64,000 nt of DNA. It comes from Paractinoplanes rishiriensis. GTDB lineage: Bacteria > Actinomycetota > Actinomycetes > Mycobacteriales > Micromonosporaceae. The notes beneath the pieces are model-generated. The model did not search any database and was not told where the DNA came from. It worked only from the letters and a program-made list of their open reading frames with translations. Made by a program: the position numbers and the translations under genes. How positions within the stretch are numbered: the stretch's first letter is position 1; each line of letters opens with the position of its first letter. This document shows positions 35,901 to 43,677 of this stretch, piece by piece. The stretch lies in the NCBI RefSeq assembly GCF_016862375.1, contig NZ_BOMV01000007.1, forward strand, positions 496,001-560,000, given 5' to 3'.

Positions 35901-37972
35901 TCGTTGAAGCCGTCCACCTCGGCCTCGCCGCGCCAGGCCGCCGCGAAGGCGTTCTCCACCTGCGGGCGCACCTCGGCCAGCTCGCGGTGCGCGGCCGGCG
36001 GCTGGAGGCCGAAGTCGTACAGGTAGATCGTGCCGTCGTTGCGGCGGATCTCGTACGGCCGCTCGTCGACGACCTGGACACCGAGCGAGTGCAGCACCGG
36101 CAGCACGGCGGAGAGCATCATCGGCTCGCCGTACCGGTAAACCTTGAACCGCACGTCGTGGTCGTCGGGCTCCGGCCGGCCGCTCTTGCCCGGGTGGCGC
36201 TTGCGGTACAGGTGCATCTCGAGCTGGCCCTCCTCCTCGAGCAGCTCGAGCTTGGCCAGGTCCTGCATGCCCTCGTACGGCGTGTGGCCGTCCTTGTAGC
36301 TGTCCGGGTACGCGTTGGCGTACCGGCCGAAGAGGTCGCGGGCCGGCTCCTCGCCCAGCTTGCGCTCCAGCACCAGGGAGAAGTCGTCGTCCCACATCCG
36401 GGTCGCGTCGGCCAGCAGCTCGGCGAGGTGGTTGGGTTCGACCGGGCCGGGCGGGTCGCCGGGATCGGTACGGACGATGAAGTGCACCCGGGCCAGCATG
36501 CGTTCGGTCACCCGGGTGGTGTAGTCGACCCCGATGCCGTTCAGCTCGCGGAGCAGGATCTCCTGCATGCGGAGCCGGTTGCCGGTGGTGAACCGGTCGC
36601 GCGGCAGGTAGATCAGGCAGCTGATGAACCGGCCGTAGCCGTCGCGCCGCAGGAACAGCCGCAGTTGCCGGCGCCCGGCCATCCGCAGGACGCCGATCAC
36701 CGCCTCGTACAGGTCATCGGTCTTGATCTGGAAAAGCTCGTCGCGCGGGTAGGTCTCGAGGATCTGGAGCAGGTCCTTGCCGGAGTGGCCGCGCGGTGAC
36801 AGACCCGAGCGGTCCAGCACCTCGGTGACCTTGCGCTTGACCACCGGCAGCTCGCGGACGCTGGTGCGGTAGGCCGAGCTGGAGAACAGGCCGAGGAAGC
36901 GGCGCTCGCCGACCACGTTGCCGTCGTCGTCGAAGGACTTGACGCCGATGTAGTCGAGGTACGCCGAACGGTGCACGGTGGCCCGCGAGTTGGCCTTGGT
37001 GATCACCAGCAGCCGTTTCTCGAGGGCGCGCTGGTAGGCCTCGGGGGTCATGGTGGCGAGCTGGCGGGGCCTGGAGTCGCCGCGCAGGATGCCGAGACCG
37101 GTGCCGGGGACGGCCATCAGCACGTCGTTGTCGAGCCGGTACTCGCGGTAGCCCAGGAACGTGAAGTGGTCGTGGGCCAGCCACTTGAGCAGCTCGATCG
37201 AGTCGGTGAGGTCTTTGTCGGGCACCGGCAGCGGTGTCTTGGAGCCGCGACCGGCGGCCAGTTCGTCGGCGATCACCAGGGCCCGCTGGCGCATCCGCGG
37301 CCAGTCCTCGACCGCGTCCCGCACGTCGGTCAGCACCCGGCGGACCTCGTTGTGCAGCTGCTCGCGGGCGTCGTCGCGGCGGATCGGGTCGATCTCGATC
37401 CGGATCCAGCTCTCCACCAGGTCGCCGTCGATCGCGTCGTCCGGCTCGACGTCGGCGGCCAGCTCGGCCATCGCGCCCAGCGGCTCGCGGCGTACCACGA
37501 TCAGCGGGTGCACCAGCAGGTGCACCTGGAGCTGATGCGCGGTGAGCAGCGCAATCACGGAGTCGACCAGGAACGGCATGTCATCGGTGACGATCTGCAC
37601 CACGGTGTGGCACTGGGTGCCGACCGGCGGCGTGATGGCCAGCTTGAGCTCGCCGGGCAGCCGGACCGCGGCCAGCTCCCGGTGGGCGACCGCTGCGTCA
37701 TGCATCTCCGATGCGGAAAGACCGACCAGTTCCTCATCGGGGGCGAACCGCCAGAAGCGGCCCACCAGCGACGCGGTGGCGTGGTCGTCGCCGGCCACCT
37801 CGACGGCCTGCGCCACCAGGCGCTCGCCGTTGGGCAGAGGCTCGTCGAGTTCGCCGTCCTCCCCCGAGGCACCCAGCCGGCCGGTCAAGGCCAGCCCTGG
37901 TCCCTGGGGTAAGTCCAGCTCAGGATCGGTGTTCGGATCGGTTTCCGTCGCTGCCTCATCGGCGACAGCCAT
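32984..37972 (-). CDS. NAD-specific glutamate dehydrogenase, large (180-kDa) class
   Basis: A 1662-residue enzyme of the L-GDH180 class, which converts glutamate to 2-oxoglutarate and ammonia with NAD+. The long N-terminal region holds ACT-like domains (VQIVTDDMPFLVDSVIALL); the catalytic core in the middle has GGLRWSDRREDFRTEVLGL, VPVGAKGGFVLKQ, GDGDDPYLVVAADKGTATFSD-type blocks and GVGDMSGDVFGNGMLLS; a long helical C-terminal domain follows. Start ATG 37970-37972 with GGGAG about nine bases upstream. Such enzymes are large and allosteric (activated by amino acids in Streptomyces). Single gene with its own promoter region. Confidence 0.95.
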   Translation of the reverse strand: MAVADEAATETDPNTDPELDLPQGPGLALTGRLGASGEDGELDEPLPNGERLVAQAVEVAGDDHATASLVGRFWRFAPDEELVGLSASEMHDAAVAHRELAAVRLPGELKLAITPPVGTQCHTVVQIVTDDMPFLVDSVIALLTAHQLQVHLLVHPLIVVRREPLGAMAELAADVEPDDAIDGDLVESWIRIEIDPIRRDDAREQLHNEVRRVLTDVRDAVEDWPRMRQRALVIADELAAGRGSKTPLPVPDKDLTDSIELLKWLAHDHFTFLGYREYRLDNDVLMAVPGTGLGILRGDSRPRQLATMTPEAYQRALEKRLLVITKANSRATVHRSAYLDYIGVKSFDDDGNVVGERRFLGLFSSSAYRTSVRELPVVKRKVTEVLDRSGLSPRGHSGKDLLQILETYPRDELFQIKTDDLYEAVIGVLRMAGRRQLRLFLRRDGYGRFISCLIYLPRDRFTTGNRLRMQEILLRELNGIGVDYTTRVTERMLARVHFIVRTDPGDPPGPVEPNHLAELLADATRMWDDDFSLVLERKLGEEPARDLFGRYANAYPDSYKDGHTPYEGMQDLAKLELLEEEGQLEMHLYRKRHPGKSGRPEPDDHDVRFKVYRYGEPMMLSAVLPVLHSLGVQVVDERPYEIRRNDGTIYLYDFGLQPPAAHRELAEVRPQVENAFAAAWRGEAEVDGFNELVLRAGLTWRQVVVLRAYAKYLRQAGSVFSQRYLESTFIAYPEIARLMVTLFETRFSPRLEAGEGERTRLAGDLVDRITGLLDGVDSLDQDRILRSYLTLVQATLRTSFFQRGPDGRPKSYVAFKLDPQAIPDLPQPRPKYEIFVYSPRFEGVHLRFGAVARGGLRWSDRREDFRTEVLGLVKAQMVKNAVIVPVGAKGGFVLKQKPGDRDEAVECYKRFITALLDVTDNIHSGKIIPPRDVVRHDGDDPYLVVAADKGTATFSDIANEISVGKEFWLGDAFASGGSAGYDHKKMGITARGAWESVKKHFRELASGTDERGRDFGLDTQTEDFTVVGVGDMSGDVFGNGMLLSEHIRLVAAFDHRHIFLDPDPDAAVSYAERRRLFDLPRSSWADYNPDLISAGGGVFPRTAKSIPVTPQVRAALDLGEASAVSPADLMRAILRAPVDLLFNGGIGTYVKAVTESHADVGDKTNDAIRINGSQLRVKVVGEGGNLGLTQRGRIEFARTGGRIYTDFIDNTAGVDCSDHEVNIKILLGGAVAAGEMTIPERDELLAAMTDEVAALVLRDNYEQAAALSNARSQAHSLLPVHRRMLTALEESGQLNRELEALPTDAELASRYEAGEGLTAPEFAVLLAYVKISLEREVLADELVDESWTTGVLSRYFPTPLRERFAAGMAGHRLRREIISTALVNEVVNRGGTSFVFRAMEESGASAADVIRAYVVIRDAYGLPEIWAAAEALDNQVPTAAQTLVFLEGRRLLDRAVRWLVSTRRSPIDVSGAVAELAPGVQALLPQLPSVLVGIERRSMDEHVATLVDKGVPMALAERVTWVNYGFGLLDVLTAGSATGRDPAEVARVYFVLSARFRIDQLLSHISKLPRGDRWQTLARMALRYDLYAALAALTIEVLQSTPAEHSAEDRVSEWEHVNAASIARASNAMGNVDDTPADLAALSVLLRQIRTLVKTSSAPSRP

Positions 37973-38185
37973 GGCCTGGAGCTCCCCTCACCCACCACAC
38001 TGTGGGTTGAACGTGTCGCGCCTAAGCCTAGTTCGGCCCGGCAGCCGCCGGTTCACACCCGTGGTGGGATCGGGCCGATCGCGAGGAATTTGATACTTGT
38101 CACCTCACCCGGGTCCACAACACGGGCACATCTTTATTACCGTTCCGTAGCGTCGTTCATCGCGCACCTGGGAAAGGGGTTACCC

Positions 38186-40105
38186 ATGCCGAACCGGACC
38201 TGGCCTCGCACGGCCGCATGCCTGGCCGCGCTGACACTGGCCGCGTCCGGCCTGACGGCGTGCTCGAAGGAGGGCCCCGACGGCGCGCTCAAGGACTTCC
38301 TGGCGGGCTGGCGCAGCGGCAACCTGAACGCGGTGGGCTTCGTCGCGGCCGACGGCGGCAAGATCTCGGCCGAGAGCGTGGTCACACAACTCCAAGAACT
38401 CTCCGGCGACCTCGCTAAACAGCCGCTGGTGCTCTCCGCGGCCGGTGAGCCCAAGACCACCGGCAACATCGCGTCGAGCACCATCAAGCTGGACTGGACG
38501 CTGCCCGGCGGCGCGCCCTGGTCGTACAACAGCACGGTCCGGCTCACCAAGGAGGGCAGCGACGGCTGGCGGGTGATCTGGGAGCCGGCCATCGTGCAGA
38601 GCGAACTGGCCGGCGGCGACCGGCTGGGGGTCCGCCGGGTGGCCGCGGTCCGGGCCCCGATCCAGGATGCGAAGGGCACGCCGATCGTCACACCGCGTGA
38701 CGTGGTGGTGATTGGCGTCACACCCGAGAAGATCAAGAATCTCGGCCAGCTGCAGAAGGACCTGCAGACGGCGTTCAAGGAGGCGGGCACGACGGTCGAC
38801 ATGTCCAACCTTGCCGATCGTGTGAAGAATGCCGATGCGGGCGCGTTCATCGAGCTGATCACGCTGCGGCGCACGGACTACGACAAAATCCGGGGCCAGG
38901 TACGCCCGCTGGCCGGCACCGTGTTCCGCGAGGAGAAGCGCGAGCTGGCCCCCTCCCGGGCCTTCGCCCGGGCGCTGCTCGGCTCCGCCGACCAGGCGAC
39001 CCGCGAGGACATCGACGCCAACCCCGAGGCCATCGCGCAGGGTGACATCGTCGGGCACGGTGGGTTGCAGCAGCGGTACGACACCCAGCTGCGCGGCACC
39101 GCCGGAGTGTCCGTGGTGATCTCCCGGGTGGCCGCCGACGGCACCGCGAGCGACACCCAGCTCTACAGCACCAAGCCGGTCGACGGTAAGCCGATCAAGC
39201 TGACCCTGGACGCCGCGGTGCAGAACGCGGCGGACGCGGCCCTGGCCACCCAGAAGCAGGCCAGCTCGCTGGTCGCCATCAAGGTGAGCGACGGCGCGGT
39301 GCTGGCGGTGGCGAACGGCCCCGACGGCGGGGCGGTCAACACGGCGCTCACCGGTCAGGTGGCGCCCGGCTCGACGTTCAAGGCGGTGTCCACGTACGGC
39401 CTCCTGCAGAAGAAGCTGGTCACGGCCGACACGGTGGTGCCGTGCCCGAGGACCAGGACGGTGAACGGCCGGGAGTTCCGCAACTCGAACAACTCGTCGC
39501 TGGGCCGCGTGCAGTTCCACACCGACTTCGCCAAGTCGTGCAACACGGCGTTCGTCGAGCTGGCCCCGAAGCTGGGCGCGGCCGGGCTGGCCGAGGCGGC
39601 CACGGCGCTGGGCCTGGGCGGTCAGTGGGACATGGGCATCGAGTCGTTCAGCGGCAAGGTCTCGCCGGCCGGCAACCCCACGGAACTGGCCGCGGCCACG
39701 TTCGGCCAGGGCACCACGACGGTCAGCCCGGTTGCCATGGCGAGCGTGGCGGCGGCCATCGCCCGGGGTCAGTTCAAGCAGCCGAAACTGGTGCTGGAGC
39801 CGGCGCCGACCAAGGCGGTCCCGGACGGCCCGCAGCTGGACGCGGGCGCGGTGCAGGCGCTGCGCGCGATGATGCGCGAGGTGGTGACGTCCGGAACCGG
39901 GACGGCGCTGGGCAATGTCGAGGGCAAGCCGGTGTCCGGCAAGACCGGCACGGCCGAATTCGACAACGAGTCGAAGGACACCCACTCCTGGTTCATCGGG
40001 TTCCAGGGCGATGTGGCGTTCGCGGTGATGGTGCAGAAGGGCGGCTCGGGCGCGGAAGCGGCGGTGCCGGTGGTGGAGACGTTCCTGAACGCCCTGAACA
40101 AGTAG
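38186..40105 (+). CDS. Class B penicillin-binding lipoprotein (MecA_N type, PBP-lipo-like)
   Basis: A 639-residue transpeptidase that cross-links peptidoglycan outside the membrane. Lipobox LTAC (ASGLTACSKEG) gives a diacylated N-terminus. Residues about 30-150 form the NTF2-like MecA_N domain (DGALKDFLAGWRSGN), then the PBP dimer domain and the transpeptidase domain with STFK (PGSTFKAVS), SCN (AKSCNTAF) and KTG (VSGKTGTAEF), all intact. The layout equals PBP-lipo of mycobacteria. Start ATG 38186 after GGAAAGGGG. Monocistronic; convergent with the arginase-like gene. Confidence 0.94.
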   Translation: MPNRTWPRTAACLAALTLAASGLTACSKEGPDGALKDFLAGWRSGNLNAVGFVAADGGKISAESVVTQLQELSGDLAKQPLVLSAAGEPKTTGNIASSTIKLDWTLPGGAPWSYNSTVRLTKEGSDGWRVIWEPAIVQSELAGGDRLGVRRVAAVRAPIQDAKGTPIVTPRDVVVIGVTPEKIKNLGQLQKDLQTAFKEAGTTVDMSNLADRVKNADAGAFIELITLRRTDYDKIRGQVRPLAGTVFREEKRELAPSRAFARALLGSADQATREDIDANPEAIAQGDIVGHGGLQQRYDTQLRGTAGVSVVISRVAADGTASDTQLYSTKPVDGKPIKLTLDAAVQNAADAALATQKQASSLVAIKVSDGAVLAVANGPDGGAVNTALTGQVAPGSTFKAVSTYGLLQKKLVTADTVVPCPRTRTVNGREFRNSNNSSLGRVQFHTDFAKSCNTAFVELAPKLGAAGLAEAATALGLGGQWDMGIESFSGKVSPAGNPTELAAATFGQGTTTVSPVAMASVAAAIARGQFKQPKLVLEPAPTKAVPDGPQLDAGAVQALRAMMREVVTSGTGTALGNVEGKPVSGKTGTAEFDNESKDTHSWFIGFQGDVAFAVMVQKGGSGAEAAVPVVETFLNALNK

Positions 40106-40122
40106 CGCGCGGCCGGTCGGTT

Positions 40123-42441
40123 TCAGGCGATGTCGGCGGGCTCGCCTGAACCGACGGCGGGCCGCTGGGCGGGCAGCGTGGGGCCGGGCTCGGCGGGCTG
40201 GGTGCCGTTGAGTGGCGGGCGCGGGCGGAGCATCCCTGGTCGGGTGGCCGGCAGCGGCTCGGAGTCGAGCAGGGGGGCCGAGCCCAGCGGGCGGCTCGCG
40301 GGGGCGGCGGGCTCGTTGTTCGCCTCGGTGGAGGGTGGGTCGGCCGGTTCGGGCCTCTCGTCGCCGACCGGGATGGACTGTGCGCCGTCGGGTGACGGCG
40401 GTGAGTCGGCTCCTGCGGATCGGCGGAGCCGGCCCGGCGACGGGATATCGGCGGGGCGACGGAGCTGACCCGGGGACGCGGTATCGGGAGTGCGGCGCAG
40501 CTGGCCGGGGGACGCGATATCGGCCGGGCGACGGAGCTGGCCCGGGGACGCGGTATCGGGGCTGCGGCGCAGCTGGGCCGGCGACGCGATATCGGCGGGG
40601 CGCCGCCGTAGTTGACCCGGTGAGCGCAGGTCTCCGGCGCGGCCCAGGCGCGTGATCGGGTCCGCTTCCTCTGCCGGCTGCCTGGTCCCGGTCAGGGACT
40701 CTCCCAGTTCCCTCGGCCGGAGTCGGCCGGGCGACTCGCCTGGCTCCGTCGGTCGGAGCCGGCTGGCCTGCGCGATGGGCTCCCGCGGCCAGAGCGGGGC
40801 GGGTGGCTCCGCAGAGTGAGGGCGGCCCGTCGGCTCGGACGCCTCGGGAGCCGGGTCGGGGGTTGTCGCTGCCGGCTCTCCAGCCTCGACTTCGCTCGAC
40901 TCCGCTGTGCTTCCCTCCGCTGTGCTTCCCTCCGCTGTGCTTCCCTCCGCTGTGCTTCCCTCCGCTGCGCTTCCCTCCGCTGCGCTTGACTCCTCAGTGC
41001 TTGAGTCCTGGTCGCCGGGCTCGGGGTCGCTTGATTCCGGGTCGCTGAACTTCGGGTCGCTGAACTTCGGGCCGTTTGACTCCGGGTCGCTTGACTTCCG
41101 GTCGGGGAACTTCGGGTCGCTGAGCGTCGGATCTGCCGACTCGGGCGCCGGGTCGGAAGGCTTGGTCGCGCCGGGCTGCGGGGCGCGAGCGGGTGCCGAG
41201 GCAGCCTTCGGGGTGAACGCGGGCGTTGGAAGGGCCGTGGGCTCGGGCTCCGCAGCGGCCGCCGGCTGAGGGGCAGTGGGCTGAGCTGGAGCGGGTTCGG
41301 GGGCAGTGGGCGCGGGGACCGCGGGCGCATAGGCAGCGGGCGCAGGGGCAGTCGGCGCAGGGGCAGTCGGCGCAGGGGCAGTCGGCGCAGGGGCAGTCGG
41401 CGCAGGGGCAGTCGGCGCAGGGGCAGTCGGCTCAGAGGCCGGCGCGGGCGTCGGCTTGGGGGCGGGCGTCGGCTTGGGAGCCGGCTTGGCCAGGTCAGCT
41501 CGGGCTGCGACCAGGTCCGGGCGCAGGGCCACCGAGCGGGCCGCGGCCAGTCCGGTCGCCACGGCTGAGGTGATTTCGGCGGCGTACAGGCCCTCGGGGT
41601 CGTAGTCCGGGTCGAAGACGGTGATTTCCACGCCCAGGCAGTGTGGGGACTCGACCAGACCGGCCAGCAGCAGTTCCAGCTCGGGGAAAGCGATGCCGCC
41701 GGGGGACGGTGCGTCGACGGCCGGCATCACGGCGGGATCCAGGACGTCGACGTCCACGTGCAGCCAATAGCCGGCGCAGTCGACCAGCTGGTCCCGGGCC
41801 CACTGGGCGCTGCGGGCGGCGCCCTCGGCGCGCAGGGCGGGGACCGGGCGGGTGACTATGCCGGCGGCCTGGAGATCCAAGCGGTATTCGTCCTGGGCAC
41901 GGATGCCGAGGACCACCACGTCTATGTCGCGGAAGTACGGCCGGCGGCCCTCGATGGCGGCCAGGTCGGGCTGGCCCCGGCCGGTGGCCAGGGCCAGGTC
42001 CTCGCCGGCGGCCGCGCCCACGTACGACGCGTTGCCGGGGTGGCGGAAGTCGGAGTGGCCGTCGACGAAGACCAGGCCGATGCGGCCGCCCACGGACTCG
42101 CCGAGACGGTGCATGGCCAGGCCGGAGCCGAGCAGGATGGAGCAGTCGCCGCCGAGGATCACCGGGAACTCGCCAGCGTCCAGGATGGCGCCGATGCGGT
42201 CGGCCAGGCGTCTCGAGTAGGCGGCGATCTGGGCCGCATGGGCCACTCCGTCGCCGGGGCGCCAGTCGCCGGCGTCGTACCTCGGTGGGGTCAGGCAGCC
42301 CGCGTCGCGGGCGCCGAGCCTGGTCAGCAGGCCGTGGTCGCGGAGGGCTCCGGGCGCCTTGGCGCAGCCCGGCACCGAGGTCGCGGTCGGCGGGCGCAGA
42401 CCGAGATTGGACGGTGCGTCGAGGACTGCGATACGGCGCAC
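40123..42441 (-). CDS. Arginase/ureohydrolase-family protein with long repetitive C-terminal tail
   Basis: A 772-residue protein. Residues 1 to about 310 form an arginase fold: GEFPVILGGDCSILLG, VFVDGHSDFRH, WLHVDVDVLDPAVMPAVD and GVEITVFDPDYD. The His of the usual GGDHS motif is Cys here; the four Asp ligands of the DxHxD and DxDxxDP motifs are kept. The remaining 460 residues are disordered and made of repeat blocks: TAPAP (six exact copies), STAEG/SAAEG, SDPKF-type, and a 12-residue SPGQLRR unit. Arginase-family enzymes of bacteria have about 300 residues, so the tail is an addition. GTG start 42439-42441 with GGAGG. Substrate (arginine, agmatine or another guanidino compound) unknown. 12 bases after the thioredoxin-TPR gene. 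Confidence 0.87.
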   Translation of the reverse strand: MRRIAVLDAPSNLGLRPPTATSVPGCAKAPGALRDHGLLTRLGARDAGCLTPPRYDAGDWRPGDGVAHAAQIAAYSRRLADRIGAILDAGEFPVILGGDCSILLGSGLAMHRLGESVGGRIGLVFVDGHSDFRHPGNASYVGAAAGEDLALATGRGQPDLAAIEGRRPYFRDIDVVVLGIRAQDEYRLDLQAAGIVTRPVPALRAEGAARSAQWARDQLVDCAGYWLHVDVDVLDPAVMPAVDAPSPGGIAFPELELLLAGLVESPHCLGVEITVFDPDYDPEGLYAAEITSAVATGLAAARSVALRPDLVAARADLAKPAPKPTPAPKPTPAPASEPTAPAPTAPAPTAPAPTAPAPTAPAPTAPAPAAYAPAVPAPTAPEPAPAQPTAPQPAAAAEPEPTALPTPAFTPKAASAPARAPQPGATKPSDPAPESADPTLSDPKFPDRKSSDPESNGPKFSDPKFSDPESSDPEPGDQDSSTEESSAAEGSAAEGSTAEGSTAEGSTAEGSTAESSEVEAGEPAATTPDPAPEASEPTGRPHSAEPPAPLWPREPIAQASRLRPTEPGESPGRLRPRELGESLTGTRQPAEEADPITRLGRAGDLRSPGQLRRRPADIASPAQLRRSPDTASPGQLRRPADIASPGQLRRTPDTASPGQLRRPADIPSPGRLRRSAGADSPPSPDGAQSIPVGDERPEPADPPSTEANNEPAAPASRPLGSAPLLDSEPLPATRPGMLRPRPPLNGTQPAEPGPTLPAQRPAVGSGEPADIA
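40435..40622 (-). repeat. 72-bp period repeats encoding SPGQLRR units
   Basis: About two and a half copies of a 72-base unit built from two related 36-base halves. They encode alternating SPGQLRRPADIA and SPGQLRRTPDTA, ending near the C-terminus of the arginase-like protein. The basic RR in each unit makes this block positively charged. Confidence 0.75.
40901..40990 (-). repeat. 15-bp tandem repeats encoding STAEG
   Basis: Six copies of TCCGCTGTGCTTCCC (plus strand); the first four are exact and the last two vary. They encode STAEG/SAAEG in the disordered, acidic part of the arginase-like protein. Confidence 0.9.
41341..41430 (-). repeat. 15-bp tandem repeats encoding TAPAP
   Basis: Six identical copies of CGCAGGGGCAGTCGG (plus strand), encoding TAPAP just after the arginase domain. 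Exact identity suggests recent slippage or expansion; copy number is expected to differ between strains. Confidence 0.92.
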
Positions 42442-42453
42442 GGAGCCTCCCGC

Positions 42454-43437
42454 CTAGAAGAGAGCGCTGGCCAGTGCGCGTCGCGCGGCGGCTACCGCGG
42501 GATCGTCGGGGCCGGCCACGCTGAACAATGACAGCAGGTGTTTGCGTACGGCATCACGATCGTCGCCGGACGTGCGCTTGACCAGACCCACCAGGCGGGC
42601 GTACGCCTTGTCGGCCGCGCCGCTGAGCACCTCGACGTCGGCCGCCAGCCGCTGGGCGTCCAGGTCGTCGGGGGCCGCGTCGGCCTTGGCCAGCGCGGTC
42701 GACGGGTCGGCGCCGGAGACGCGACGGTAGAGATCGACCTGGGCCAGGCCGGATTCGGCCGCGGCGTCGTTCGGCGACTCGGCCAGGATCTTGCGGTAGG
42801 CCACCTCGGCGGCGTCCAGGTCGCCCTCCATCAGGGCGTCGTCGGCGGAGTCGAGGCGCGGGTCGGCCTCCGGGGCGGTCGACACACCGCCGGCCTTGAG
42901 CACCGCGTCCACGTACTGCTTGACCTGGTGTTCGGCGAGGACTCCGGTGAAGCCCTCGACCAGCTGGCCACCCACCACCGCGATCACCATGGGAATGCCC
43001 TGCACCCGCAGCGCCTGGGCGAGGCGCGGGTTGGCGTCCACATCGATCTTGCCGAGCACCCAGCTGCCGCCGCCGGCCTGCGCGAGCCGCTCGAGCACCG
43101 GGGAGAGCTGCTTGCACGGCTCGCACCAGTCGGCCCAGAAGTCGAGGATGACCGGCGTGGTCAGGGAACGTTCCAGCACCGCCGTCTGGAAGTTGGCCTC
43201 GGTGACGTCGATGATCGTCTCGGGCTCGCCGCCCCCAGAGCCGGGCTGCCCAGAGCCAGGCTGCCCAGAGCCGGGGAGGGCGCCGCCGGGGGCCGCACCG
43301 TCGGGGGCGGCACCGTTCGGGCTGGCGCCGGCCGGGCGGGCCGGTGCGGTCTGCGGAGACGCGGCCGGGGCACGCAGCGCGCTGAGATCGACCGCGCCGC
43401 GGGTGAAGATCGACGGAGTGGTCCGTGGGTCGCTCAT
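42454..43437 (-). CDS. Thioredoxin-TPR co-chaperone (CnoX/YbbN-like)
   Basis: A 327-residue protein. An Ala/Pro/Gly-rich lead of about 75 residues with [10 protein letters not shown] precedes a thioredoxin domain ([20 protein letters not shown]) and a C-terminal tetratricopeptide region ([27 protein letters not shown]). The active site WCEPC keeps both cysteines, so redox activity is possible. In E. coli the related protein protects clients from oxidation with GroEL. ATG 43435-43437. First gene of the unit with the arginase-like gene. Confidence 0.9.
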   Translation of the reverse strand: MSDPRTTPSIFTRGAVDLSALRAPAASPQTAPARPAGASPNGAAPDGAAPGGALPGSGQPGSGQPGSGGGEPETIIDVTEANFQTAVLERSLTTPVILDFWADWCEPCKQLSPVLERLAQAGGGSWVLGKIDVDANPRLAQALRVQGIPMVIAVVGGQLVEGFTGVLAEHQVKQYVDAVLKAGGVSTAPEADPRLDSADDALMEGDLDAAEVAYRKILAESPNDAAAESGLAQVDLYRRVSGADPSTALAKADAAPDDLDAQRLAADVEVLSGAADKAYARLVGLVKRTSGDDRDAVRKHLLSLFSVAGPDDPAVAAARRALASALF

Positions 43438-43569
43438 GGTTACCTAGTCTCGCACGCTGACAAGGCGGTTCGCCGTGCCGCGGTGCGGCCGATATCGGAC
43501 GTCACAACCGCACGTGCTGCCGATACTCGACCCCGCCGGCCGGTTGCGCAAGATCCGGCCGGTATCACG

Positions 43570-43637
43570 TCGCCATCGGGTCAGCGCCGGAGTCGCACCG
43601 GGGTCGGCACCGGGGTCAGCATCGGGTCGACACCGGG
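43570..43637. repeat. Short imperfect GTCGGCACCGGG repeats
   Basis: Four to five copies of a 12-base unit in the 240-base gap between the thioredoxin-TPR gene and the mutase gene. No gene is seen in this gap; it should also contain the promoter of the thioredoxin-TPR gene. Confidence 0.45.
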
Positions 43638-43677
43638 TTGCAGGCATCCCGCGGCCGGCTTGCGATTCTGCGGCTAT

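Noticed and set aside
32513..36799. A 1428-codon open frame on the plus strand opposite the glutamate dehydrogenase gene
   Set aside because: It is an antisense frame of a strongly coding high-GC gene; the minus strand has clear domain motifs, and the plus product is compositionally biased without a recognisable domain except the short hydrolase tail at its beginning.
40901..41430. Short tandem repeats that could suggest a CRISPR-like array
   Set aside because: Units are 15 bases, have no spacers and are in frame inside a coding sequence.
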